Part shown: positions 5,865-12,005 of the stretch, in pieces
Layout of the letters: the number at the start of each line of letters is the position of its first letter
Position numbering within the stretch: the stretch's first letter is position 1
Source of the DNA: a virus
Length of the DNA stretch: 36,914 bases
Reading direction: 5' to 3' (one strand)
IMG/VR virus record: IMGVR_UViG_3300032174_000017
Coordinates: 1-36,914 of that record
Translations under genes and position numbers: made by a program
Notes under the pieces: model-generated
The model's input: only the letters and a program-made list of their open reading frames with translations
Told to the model about the DNA's origin: nothing
Databases searched by the model: none

Positions 5865-6500
5865 CCGATCGGAGGGACCACAGGCGGAATGGCCGGCGCG
5901 GGCGGGGTCGGCGGTTCAGGCGGTGCGCAAGGCGCACAGGGCCATCAAGGCGCGCAGGGCGGCGGAGGTGGTGGTTCAGGCAGCCCGGTTGTGCGTAAGT
6001 TCGCGTTCGCCTTCAACACTGCGAACATCCTGACCGGGGCGTCCCTTTACACGCCGACCATCGGTGACGTTCTTCTCGACGCCTGGGTTCTCATCGACAC
6101 GGCGTGGAACGGGACGACCCCGAGGGGCGACGTGGGGCTGTTCCTCCCCGACGCCGATGGTTTCTTCCACGTCCTTGACCCGACGATGGTGATCTTGATG
6201 GACGACCCCGGCGACACGGTGTCGAACGGGCTTTTCCAGAGTGCCGGTGCGACGACGATCTCGGCCGCGATGACCGTTGTGAACATGGCCCAGTACATGC
6301 TCGAGGTCAACGGAGCAGGCCCGGGGTTCAAGCTGGCATCGGACCCAGCAGGTATCGGCCCGTCGATCTGGCCGGGACGCTTCGCCACCACCGACCCGAT
6401 CAAGGTCGTGGTGTCCCAAGACGGGACTCCGACAGGGGCGGACCCGGGGTCGACCCAAGGCTCAGCCACCCTTTACCTCATCACGGCTACACCGGTATGA
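5862..6500 (+). CDS. fibre protein with short collagen stem
   Basis: Encodes 212 residues. The N-terminus (MPIGGTTGG) matches that of the previous fibre gene. It is followed by a very short set of G-x-Q triplets (about 21-34), a poly-Gly linker, then a 170-residue globular domain. This domain is rich in beta-strand patterns and hydrophobics (GDVLLDAWVLIDTAW, MVILMDDPGDTVS, PIKVVVSQDG) and is likely a fibre head. This fits modular fibres in which a common N-terminal anchor carries different tips. No catalytic motif is seen. Confidence 0.7.
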   Translation: MPIGGTTGGMAGAGGVGGSGGAQGAQGHQGAQGGGGGGSGSPVVRKFAFAFNTANILTGASLYTPTIGDVLLDAWVLIDTAWNGTTPRGDVGLFLPDADGFFHVLDPTMVILMDDPGDTVSNGLFQSAGATTISAAMTVVNMAQYMLEVNGAGPGFKLASDPAGIGPSIWPGRFATTDPIKVVVSQDGTPTGADPGSTQGSATLYLITATPV

Positions 6501-6501
6501 C

Positions 6502-7611
6502 GTGACGCAGAGTCTCGGTCTCGAGGAGGTCCTCTCCGCCCTCGTCGTCGCCTTCGGCGGTTCACCTCCACCATCGGGTGGGTTGGGCGAGCTCTACGAG
6601 GCGCTCATCGCGGTCGTCCCCAACGGATCGCAGGGCCACCAGGGCTTCCAAGGATCGCAAGGGACGACGGGCACCCAGGGCGCGCAGGGCTTCCAGGGGA
6701 CCAACTCGGGGAACCAGGGATTCCAAGGACTCCAAGGCGCCCAGGGAACACAGGGTTCTGGGGGTACGGGACCCCAGGGCGCGCAGGGCCATCAGGGCGT
6801 TACCGGCACCACGGGCAACCAAGGCCCTCAGGGCGTGCAAGGTGCGACCGGCGCGCAAGGTTTTCAAGGGACCCAGGGCGCAGGGGCGCAAGGTGCGACC
6901 GGCGCACAGGGGAATCAGGGGTTTCAAGGAACGCAGGGCTCAGCCGGGGCGCAGGGGAGTCAGGGTGTCCAAGGGGCGACTGGCACTGGGGCGCAGGGCA
7001 ACCAGGGCAACCAAGGCTTCCAGGGCAACACCGGCGGTGCGCAGGGGACCCAGGGCGCGCAAGGTTTTCAGGGGACCCAGGGCGCAGGTGGCGGGGCGGT
7101 CACACTCATCTCGGCGCAGGTGTTGGGGTCCCCTGCCGCGACCATCAGCTTCACCTCGATCTCGGGGAGCTTCAACCAACTCCAACTCGTCCTCGTCGCG
7201 CGTTCGGCCAAGTCGGCCGAATCCGACACCGCGCAGATGCAGGTCAACTCGGACACCGGCGGCAACTACGACACGGCCGGGGTGTTCACGTCAGGCACCG
7301 GTTCGCCGTCGAACGCGTCGACCATCGCGGGGACCAACGTCAACTGGTTGGTGCCAGCCGCCAACGCGACGGCGGGGGTGTCCTCGGCCGCGCGTCTCGA
7401 CTTCTACCACTACGCCGGCACGACCTTCCAAAAGTCCGGTCTCGTGCAAGCAGGCTACATCGACGGTGTGGCTAGCTCGGCCGACCAGCTCTCGGTCGAG
7501 GGACAGTGGGCCTGGCGCAACACCGGCGCTATCACCCGTATCGACCTGAGCCTAGTGGGTGGGTCCAACTTCGTCACCGGCACCGCCGCCTACCTCTACG
7601 GCATCACCTGA
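6502..7611 (+). CDS. collagen-like fibre with globular head
   Basis: Encodes 369 residues from a GTG at 6502. The N-terminus (VTQSLGLEEVLSALVVAFGG) defines a second anchor type shared with the genes at 8197 and 8537. Residues about 42-195 are Gly-X-Y triplets, mainly G-x-Q, with register breaks such as GATGTG and GAGAQG. The last about 170 residues form a beta-rich head (SAQVLGSPAATISFTSI..., ending TGTAAYLYGIT). This head resembles tip domains of phage tail fibres in which a beta-sandwich follows a collagen stem. It probably trimerises. Confidence 0.8.
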   Translation: MTQSLGLEEVLSALVVAFGGSPPPSGGLGELYEALIAVVPNGSQGHQGFQGSQGTTGTQGAQGFQGTNSGNQGFQGLQGAQGTQGSGGTGPQGAQGHQGVTGTTGNQGPQGVQGATGAQGFQGTQGAGAQGATGAQGNQGFQGTQGSAGAQGSQGVQGATGTGAQGNQGNQGFQGNTGGAQGTQGAQGFQGTQGAGGGAVTLISAQVLGSPAATISFTSISGSFNQLQLVLVARSAKSAESDTAQMQVNSDTGGNYDTAGVFTSGTGSPSNASTIAGTNVNWLVPAANATAGVSSAARLDFYHYAGTTFQKSGLVQAGYIDGVASSADQLSVEGQWAWRNTGAITRIDLSLVGGSNFVTGTAAYLYGIT

Positions 7612-7615
7612 TCAA

Positions 7616-7633
7616 GCGTCGACGCTACGCGTC
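7616..7633. terminator. GACGC palindromes between convergent genes
   Basis: GCGTCGACGC (7616-7625) is a perfect 10-bp palindrome, and GACGC-TAC-GCGTC (7621-7633) is an overlapping hairpin. They sit at the junction of the rightward fibre gene and the leftward dioxygenase gene, which fits a bidirectional terminator, although no U-run follows. Confidence 0.3.
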
Positions 7634-8167
7634 GAAGAAGAATAGCTGCACCAGCCGCGGCTCTTTGCCATACGACGCGGCGGAGTGAAAAAGGCTGGCG
7701 TCCCAGAGCACCAGGCGGTTGAAGATCCCGCTCACCTCGTCGAGCAGGTCCCAGCGCGAGGCGTCGGTGAAGTCGGGCTCGTAGACGGCGTGGATACCGC
7801 GGTGGCGCCCTCCGCCCTTGTGGCGCCAGAACGAGGTCCCCGGGCACTGCGGCGGGGTCAGGTAGACCGCCCCGGCGTAGGACTGGGAGTCGGCGTGGAA
7901 AACCAACGGGTCCACGTCGCGGGTCTGCTGGAACACCCCGTTCATGGGTTGCTCGATCCAGCTCGTGACCGGAGTCCCGAGGAGGCGGCTGAACTCCTCG
8001 CGCACCCAGGGGAACAGGAACGGCTTTGTCCGCGTCCCCTTGTAGTAGCGCAGGTCCGGCTCGTAGGACTGTTGGAGGGCGAAGTCTCGCACGGCCATAG
8101 GGTCGGTGTAGAAGTCGTCGACGACGAGCAGGGACGGGGTCCGGGCAGAAAACTCCATACCACCCAT
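7625..8167 (-). CDS. 2-oxoglutarate/Fe(II) dioxygenase-like protein (DUF6445-like)
   Basis: Encodes 180 residues on the minus strand, starting at ATG 8167; an in-frame ATG at 8158 is an alternative. The core has the double-stranded beta-helix iron motif H91-x-D93 (VFHADSQSYAG), a distal H161 (LWDASLFHSAASYG) and R171 (RLVQLFFFDA), which would bind 2-oxoglutarate. The pattern, with YLTPP and SFWRHK between, resembles the DUF6445 group of phage dioxygenase-like proteins. Such enzymes hydroxylate amino acids or other substrates with Fe(II), oxygen and 2-oxoglutarate. Its position inverted between collagen-like genes suggests fibre residues as substrate, which is inference. Confidence 0.75.
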   Translation of the reverse strand: MGGMEFSARTPSLLVVDDFYTDPMAVRDFALQQSYEPDLRYYKGTRTKPFLFPWVREEFSRLLGTPVTSWIEQPMNGVFQQTRDVDPLVFHADSQSYAGAVYLTPPQCPGTSFWRHKGGGRHRGIHAVYEPDFTDASRWDLLDEVSGIFNRLVLWDASLFHSAASYGKEPRLVQLFFFDA

Positions 8168-8184
8168 CGTGACAGGCCAGACGC

Positions 8185-8199
8185 TACGATTCGGGCATG
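8185..8199 (+). promoter_or_regulatory. leaderless start box TACGAT-N6-ATG (8197)
   Basis: TACGAT ends 6 nt before ATG 8197. Only 29 bp separate this start from the divergent dioxygenase start at 8167, so the two promoters must interleave. Confidence 0.6.
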
Positions 8200-8511
8200 G
8201 CCACCCAGTCGCTCGGTCTCGAAGAGGTGCTCGCGGGCCTGACCGTCGCCCTCGGGGGCACCGTGACCGACTCGTCGCTGGGCGGCCTCTACGAGGACAT
8301 GATCGCGGCGGTCAACGCGTACACGACCGGGCACCAGGGGCCGCAGGGCCACACCGGAGCGCAGGGCGCCCAAGGAGGTGGCCTGCAAGGCGCCCAAGGG
8401 CTCGTCGGCTCCCCTGGGGCTCAGGGCTCGGCCGGAGCGCAAGGCTCTGCCGGAGCGCAAGGCGCTCAGGGTTCACAGGGCGCGCAAGGCGCACAGGGTC
8501 ACCCCGCATAG
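8197..8511 (+). CDS. collagen-like protein without a head domain
   Basis: Encodes 104 residues. The N-terminal about 44 residues (ATQSLGLEEVLAGLTVALGG...GGLYEDMIAAVNAY) are clearly paralogous to those of the genes at 6502 and 8537. The remainder is Gly-X-Y repeats (GPQ, GAQ, GLV, GSP, GSA) running to the C-terminus, with no tip domain. It could assemble as a bare fibre, supply alternative stems, or be the remnant of a larger gene that lost its head. Confidence 0.75.
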   Translation: MATQSLGLEEVLAGLTVALGGTVTDSSLGGLYEDMIAAVNAYTTGHQGPQGHTGAQGAQGGGLQGAQGLVGSPGAQGSAGAQGSAGAQGAQGSQGAQGAQGHPA

Positions 8512-8524
8512 AGAGAGGCAGGTC

Positions 8525-8539
8525 TAACCTTCCGTCATG
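8525..8539 (+). promoter_or_regulatory. leaderless start box TAACCT-N6-ATG (8537)
   Basis: TAACCT ends 6 nt before ATG 8537 in a 25-nt intergenic gap. The purine-rich stretch AGAGAGAGGCAGG is 9 nt or more upstream, too far to be the main ribosome site. Confidence 0.55.
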
Positions 8540-8857
8540 CCACAGTCCCTCGGTCTCGGAGAAGTCCTCGCCGGCCTGGTCACCGCGTTCGGCGGGTCCG
8601 CGCCGTCCTCGTTGGGCCTCGGTGAGGTCTACGAGGACCTGATCGTCGCCGTCACGGCCTACACCGGAGCGGGCTCGACCGGCCCGCAAGGCGCGCAAGG
8701 CAGCCAAGGCGCCCAGGGTGTCCAGGGAGCGCAAGGATCGACCGGTGCCCAGGGGACCCAAGGAGCCGCCGGGGCACAGGGCACGGCCGGATCGCAAGGC
8801 GCGCAAGGAGCCGCGGGTGCCCAAGGTGCCCAGGGAGCACAGGGCGCCCAAGGCTGA
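8537..8857 (+). CDS. collagen-like protein, third paralogue of the SLGL type
   Basis: Encodes 106 residues. The anchor domain (PQSLGLGEVLAGLVTAFGG...SLGLGEVYEDLIVAVTAY) parallels 6502 and 8197. Residues about 45-106 are near-perfect G-x-Q/G-x-x triplets, with Gly-Ala-Gln the commonest. Like 8197 it ends inside the collagen stretch without a head. The next gene is a glycosyltransferase 15 nt downstream, so the stem may be a glycosylation substrate (inference). Confidence 0.75.
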   Translation: MPQSLGLGEVLAGLVTAFGGSAPSSLGLGEVYEDLIVAVTAYTGAGSTGPQGAQGSQGAQGVQGAQGSTGAQGTQGAAGAQGTAGSQGAQGAAGAQGAQGAQGAQG

Positions 8858-8872
8858 GCCACTTCCTGCCCC

Positions 8873-9532
8873 ATGCTCAGCATCTTCACTCCGTCGCACG
8901 ACTCTCGCTGGCTCGATCGGGCCTACGAGTCCCTGCTCGACCAGACCTACCTCGACTGGGAGTGGGTCGTCCTGCTCAACGGCACAGCATCGTGGGACCA
9001 GCCCGACGATCCCCGCGTCCACGTCCATCACTCCGATTCGTTTACCGAAGACCGAGGCAACGCGCCCACTAAAGGGGTCGGGGCGCTCAAGAAACAGGCA
9101 GTCGGTCTGTGCTTAGGTGACATCCTCGTTGAGCTGGACCACGACGACTGGTTGACGCCCGACGCCCTCGACCAGATCGTCCAAGCCTTCGCCGACAACC
9201 CCGACGCTGCTCTGGTCTACTCGGACTTCGCCCAGGTCAACGAGGACGGCAGCCCGAACTTCGACCGCTTCGCCGAGGGCCACGGCTGGACCTATCGCAC
9301 CGAGGAGCAGTACCAGGTCATCGAGTCCAAGCCACCGACGCCGCACAACGTCTCTTACATCTGGTACGCGCCGAACCACGTCCGCGCCTTCTCACGCACG
9401 CACTACGACAAGGCGGGCGGCTACGACGAGAACCGAGAGATCTGCGACGACGCCGACCTCATGTGCCGCCTCTACGCCACCGGACCCTTCGTCCGCATCC
9501 CCGAGCTTCTCTACTTCCAGCGGATGTGGTGA
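8873..9532 (+). CDS. glycosyltransferase family 2 (N-terminal half of a split gene)
   Basis: Encodes 219 residues. The GT-A fold is clear: LSIFTPSHDSRWLDRAYESL at the N-terminus, a nucleotide-sugar DxD-type DHDDW at 89-93, and a later acceptor-side segment (YDKAGGYDENREICDDADLMCRL). It would transfer a sugar from an activated donor to an unknown acceptor. The protein stops at LLYFQRMW, where family members usually continue, and the stop overlaps the ATG of the HNH gene. The methyltransferase ORF after the HNH gene starts with G-N-T-Q-R, which reads as the natural continuation. No Shine-Dalgarno is obvious. Confidence 0.8.
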   Translation: MLSIFTPSHDSRWLDRAYESLLDQTYLDWEWVVLLNGTASWDQPDDPRVHVHHSDSFTEDRGNAPTKGVGALKKQAVGLCLGDILVELDHDDWLTPDALDQIVQAFADNPDAALVYSDFAQVNEDGSPNFDRFAEGHGWTYRTEEQYQVIESKPPTPHNVSYIWYAPNHVRAFSRTHYDKAGGYDENREICDDADLMCRLYATGPFVRIPELLYFQRMW

Positions 9533-9999
9533 TGAAGACCTGTACGAAATGTGGCGAGGCCAAGCCCCCTAGCGAGTTCCATAAGCGCAAGGGTGGAAAG
9601 GATGGGCTAGAGGCTCAATGCAAACCTTGCCACCGGGCGTATCACAACCAATATAAACGTGAGCACCCAGAGATTTATAGAAATGCCACGGAGCGCTGGC
9701 GCAAGGAACACCCTGAACGTATGAAGGAGCTGGGCCGCAGTAGCAACTACCGGCGAGTGTACGGCGTAGACATCGCAGAGTACGAGCGGTTGTTGGAGGC
9801 CCAAGACGGTCGGTGCGCCATCTGCGGGTCGACGGACCCCAGAGCGTCACGGACGCGGTTTCTCCAGATAGACCACGACCACGTCACGGGCAAAATCCGT
9901 GGCCTGTTGTGCTCTCCATGCAACTTAGGGATCGGCAAGTTTGACGAAGACCTAGCGCGGCTTGAAGCCGCGGCACGGTATCTGAGGGACAATGGGTAA
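9532..9999 (+). CDS. HNH endonuclease (endonuclease VII-like) inserted in a gene
   Basis: Encodes 155 residues from an ATG overlapping the upstream stop (TGATGA). An N-terminal zinc finger (C4, C7, C30, C33) is followed by a basic helix and a C-terminal nuclease: CAIC (95, 98), IDHDH (113-117), then LLCSPCN (C127, C130, N131). This is the recombination-endonuclease-VII-type HNH fold common in phage mobile endonucleases. Its DNA looks less GC-rich than the flanks (e.g. 9640-9720). It sits exactly between the two halves of a glycosyltransferase-methyltransferase reading frame, which points to homing-type insertion. Its stop overlaps the next start. Confidence 0.85.
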   Translation: MKTCTKCGEAKPPSEFHKRKGGKDGLEAQCKPCHRAYHNQYKREHPEIYRNATERWRKEHPERMKELGRSSNYRRVYGVDIAEYERLLEAQDGRCAICGSTDPRASRTRFLQIDHDHVTGKIRGLLCSPCNLGIGKFDEDLARLEAAARYLRDNG

Positions 10000-10549
10000 T
10001 ACGCAACGCGATCCAGCCACCAACGCTCAGATCCAGCTAGAAACGGTGGCACTGTACGACCGGTACATCCAGCCCAACGCGCTCGCCTGGGCGCAGCGCG
10101 AGGGGTGGCGCTGTTACGACTTCGGCGGGGCGCACGACTGCCCCGAGGGCTACGAGCCGATCGACCAGGCCCTCGGCCACGGCGACATCTTGGACTGGTT
10201 GGCCGCGCAGTCCGACGACTCGGTGGGGGTCATCCGCGCCGTCGACTTCATCGAGCACGTGGCCGACAAGGTGCGGCTGATGAACGAGGTCTACCGGGTC
10301 CTCGCGGTCGGTGGCATGTTCCTGAGCCTCACCCCGAGCACGGACGGACGCGGGGCCTTCTGCGACCCCACCCACGTGAGCTACTGGAACGAGTTGTCGT
10401 TCAGGTACTACTGCGACGAGAACTTCGCCAAGTACGTGCCCGCCATCACGGCGCGGTTCCGCCAGTCTCGGCTGCTGACCTACTTCCCGACCGACTGGCA
10501 CCAGGCCAACAACGTTCCATACACCTGTTGGAACGCGACCAAGGAATAG
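9992..10549 (+). CDS. SAM-dependent methyltransferase (C-terminal half of a split gene)
   Basis: Encodes 185 residues from ATG 9992, inside the end of the HNH gene. A class I methyltransferase core is visible: YDFGGAHDCPEGYEPID as a degenerate motif I (about 42-58), then VDFIEHVADKVRLMNEVYRV and GGMFLSLTPS (about 86-115), as in methyltransferases of sugar and cell-surface loci. The N-terminal stretch QLETVALYDRYIQPNALAW resembles the linker that joins glycosyltransferase and methyltransferase domains in single proteins. Together with 8873-9532 it was probably one two-domain enzyme. The substrate is unknown; fibre glycans are one possibility. Confidence 0.7.
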   Translation: MGNTQRDPATNAQIQLETVALYDRYIQPNALAWAQREGWRCYDFGGAHDCPEGYEPIDQALGHGDILDWLAAQSDDSVGVIRAVDFIEHVADKVRLMNEVYRVLAVGGMFLSLTPSTDGRGAFCDPTHVSYWNELSFRYYCDENFAKYVPAITARFRQSRLLTYFPTDWHQANNVPYTCWNATKE

Positions 10550-10579
10550 CATTGACCCCCGAGAGAGAGGACTCGAACT

Positions 10580-10927
10580 ATGACCGACGTATCTGCACCT
10601 GCGGACCCCGAGCCGACACCTTCAGAATCGCCTGCCCCATCCACGGAATCCCCGCCTCCGTCCGACGCCCCCTCCCCCGAGGCACCTACGCCGCCATCGA
10701 CCGTGCCCGACGCCGTCGCCCAGAGAGTGGTGGCGGGGATTGACTCCTCGGTCGAGCAGGGCAACCGGGTGGTGGTGACCGACCCGATCACGCGGACCAA
10801 CCCGCTCGAGCCGATCATCGCCAAGGTGGAGGACCACTTCTCCAACGCGGCCCATATCGTCGACGACCTGCGCGCGCTGGCCGCTGAGCTCGAGACCCTC
10901 CTCAACACGCTCAAGGCCGGCCTATAA
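10580..10927 (+). CDS. Pro-rich hypothetical protein
   Basis: Encodes 115 residues with a purine-rich Shine-Dalgarno (GAGAGAGAGG, spacing 9). Residues about 5-45 are Pro/Ser/Glu-rich and disordered; residues 80-115 form an amphipathic helix (VEDHFSNAAHIVDDLRALAAELE). No family is recognised. It opens the block leading to the terminase genes and lies 1 nt before the next start. Confidence 0.6.
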   Translation: MTDVSAPADPEPTPSESPAPSTESPPPSDAPSPEAPTPPSTVPDAVAQRVVAGIDSSVEQGNRVVVTDPITRTNPLEPIIAKVEDHFSNAAHIVDDLRALAAELETLLNTLKAGL

Positions 10928-10928
10928 C

Positions 10929-11270
10929 GTGGCCCTCATCTGCCTCGCCACCCTCGCGGCGGCTGCCCTGGCAGGGATGGGATGGATGGCATGGCTCGTG
11001 ACGACCAAGACCGAGAGGGCCTCGACGGCTTTCTTGGAAGCCTTGACGAGGATGAAAACCGAAACGGATCAGACCTTGATGACCTTGGTGCTTGGGTACA
11101 AGGACTCAGCCCCGCCGAGAGAGCCAGTGTCGATCGAGCCGAGCGAGAGCGAGACCTCGCCAACGGACGTGAACAGCTGGGACGATATGCCAGACCACAT
11201 CAAGGAGCACTACCTGAGGGAGCAGATGGAGGACTCGTTGATGCAGACGACGTTCTTGACCAGCTCATAG
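10929..11270 (+). CDS. membrane-anchored hypothetical protein
   Basis: Encodes 113 residues from a GTG at 10929. The N-terminal hydrophobic stretch (ALICLATLAAAALAGMGWMAWLV, about 2-25) predicts a single transmembrane helix, followed by a helical, acidic cytoplasmic part. Codon third positions in this frame are G/C-rich, supporting it as the genuine frame across 10982-11270. It shares that interval with the next gene in the -1 frame. Confidence 0.6.
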   Translation: MALICLATLAAAALAGMGWMAWLVTTKTERASTAFLEALTRMKTETDQTLMTLVLGYKDSAPPREPVSIEPSESETSPTDVNSWDDMPDHIKEHYLREQMEDSLMQTTFLTSS

Positions 11271-11557
11271 TCGCCGCGCAGTCCTTCGAGGAGGAGCGCA
11301 CCGAGGCGGCCCGGCTCGAACGCGAGGCCCTCAGGGGAGCACTTGAGGCGTCCATCTCCGAGTCGGCCCACAAGCGGCTCATCGACCCCGACGTGGCCAC
11401 CTTCTCGGCGTATGTCCCCAACGGCGGGTTGTCGACCAACCGCGACAACGAGTACGTCCTCAAGCTGGTAGTGGCCTGGGAGGACCGCGACGAGCTGCAC
11501 CGCATCCTTGAGACCATCCCAATGTCGGTGCAGGTGACGGTGCGCCGTGGCACCTAA
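10982..11557 (+). CDS. hypothetical protein, long overlap with upstream gene
   Basis: The frame is clearly coding from about 11270 to 11557 (EEERTEAARLEREALRGALEASI..., then a beta-rich end). The only ATGs that can start it are 10982 and 10991, inside the gene at 10929, giving 191 or 188 residues and a 280-289-nt overlap. No in-frame GTG or TTG occurs until about 11393. Options are a genuine overlapping gene, a -1 frameshift from 10929, a rare start codon, or an assembly error. Third-position G/C is lower in the overlap, so the N-terminal part is doubtful. Function unknown; it may pair with the terminase. Confidence 0.55.
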   Translation: MDGMARDDQDREGLDGFLGSLDEDENRNGSDLDDLGAWVQGLSPAERASVDRAERERDLANGREQLGRYARPHQGALPEGADGGLVDADDVLDQLIVAAQSFEEERTEAARLEREALRGALEASISESAHKRLIDPDVATFSAYVPNGGLSTNRDNEYVLKLVVAWEDRDELHRILETIPMSVQVTVRRGT

Positions 11558-12005
11558 GCCCCTCGGGGCCAAGATCGACGCCGCGACCCTGATCGAGGTG
11601 GTGCGCCGGCTGCTCAACGTCGGCGTCCCCCCTACTGCCATCGCCAATGCCTTCGACATAGAAGCCGGGCCGATCAAAGAGGTGGCCCGCATGGTGCGCC
11701 GCGAGGCGTACGGCACCGACGAGTTGGCCGAGGCCCATGCTTTCCTCACCTGGGCGGCCTACGAGGAGATGCTGATGCTGCTGAAGAACGGCAGCCCCGA
11801 GATCCGGGCCAAGGTCGCCATGCAGCTCCAGTCCAAGGCGATGGCCGTCAGTGCACGGCAAACGCCCGAAGAGGTGTCGATGGGGCGCACCGCTCTCTAC
11901 GAGTTGGTCCAGGACCTCGAGATCACCGAGGAGGAGTTGGAGGCCGCGGCGCAGGAGTACGAGGACGCCCGCAACGCGTTCGTGATCACCGACGAAGTGG
12001 AGTAG
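11547..12005 (+). CDS. terminase small-subunit candidate
   Basis: Encodes 152 residues from a GTG at 11547. Its position just before terL, its size, and an N-terminal helix-turn-helix-like segment (DAATLIEVVRRLLNVGVPPT, then IANAFDIEAGPIKEVARM) fit a terminase small subunit, which recognises the packaging site and recruits TerL. The remainder is helical with an acidic C-terminus, usual for oligomerisation. The identity rests on context rather than a conserved signature. It overlaps the previous gene by 11 nt. Confidence 0.55.
   Translation: MAPKPLGAKIDAATLIEVVRRLLNVGVPPTAIANAFDIEAGPIKEVARMVRREAYGTDELAEAHAFLTWAAYEEMLMLLKNGSPEIRAKVAMQLQSKAMAVSARQTPEEVSMGRTALYELVQDLEITEEELEAAAQEYEDARNAFVITDEVE

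Noticed and set aside
6578-7549. 323-codon plus-strand Arg/Ala/Pro-rich ORF overlapping the 369-aa fibre
   Set aside because: It is a frame shadow of the triplet repeat; composition is unnatural and the overlapping gene has the paralogous anchor.
4500-8857. CRISPR-like or satellite repeats
   Set aside because: The repetitiveness comes from 9-bp Gly-X-Gln coding triplets of varying sequence, with no constant repeat-spacer structure.
9532-9999. Intein or group I intron in the glycosyltransferase
   Set aside because: The HNH ORF has its own start and stop, is out of frame with the upstream gene, lacks intein splice motifs, and fills the whole insertion so no intron core could fit.
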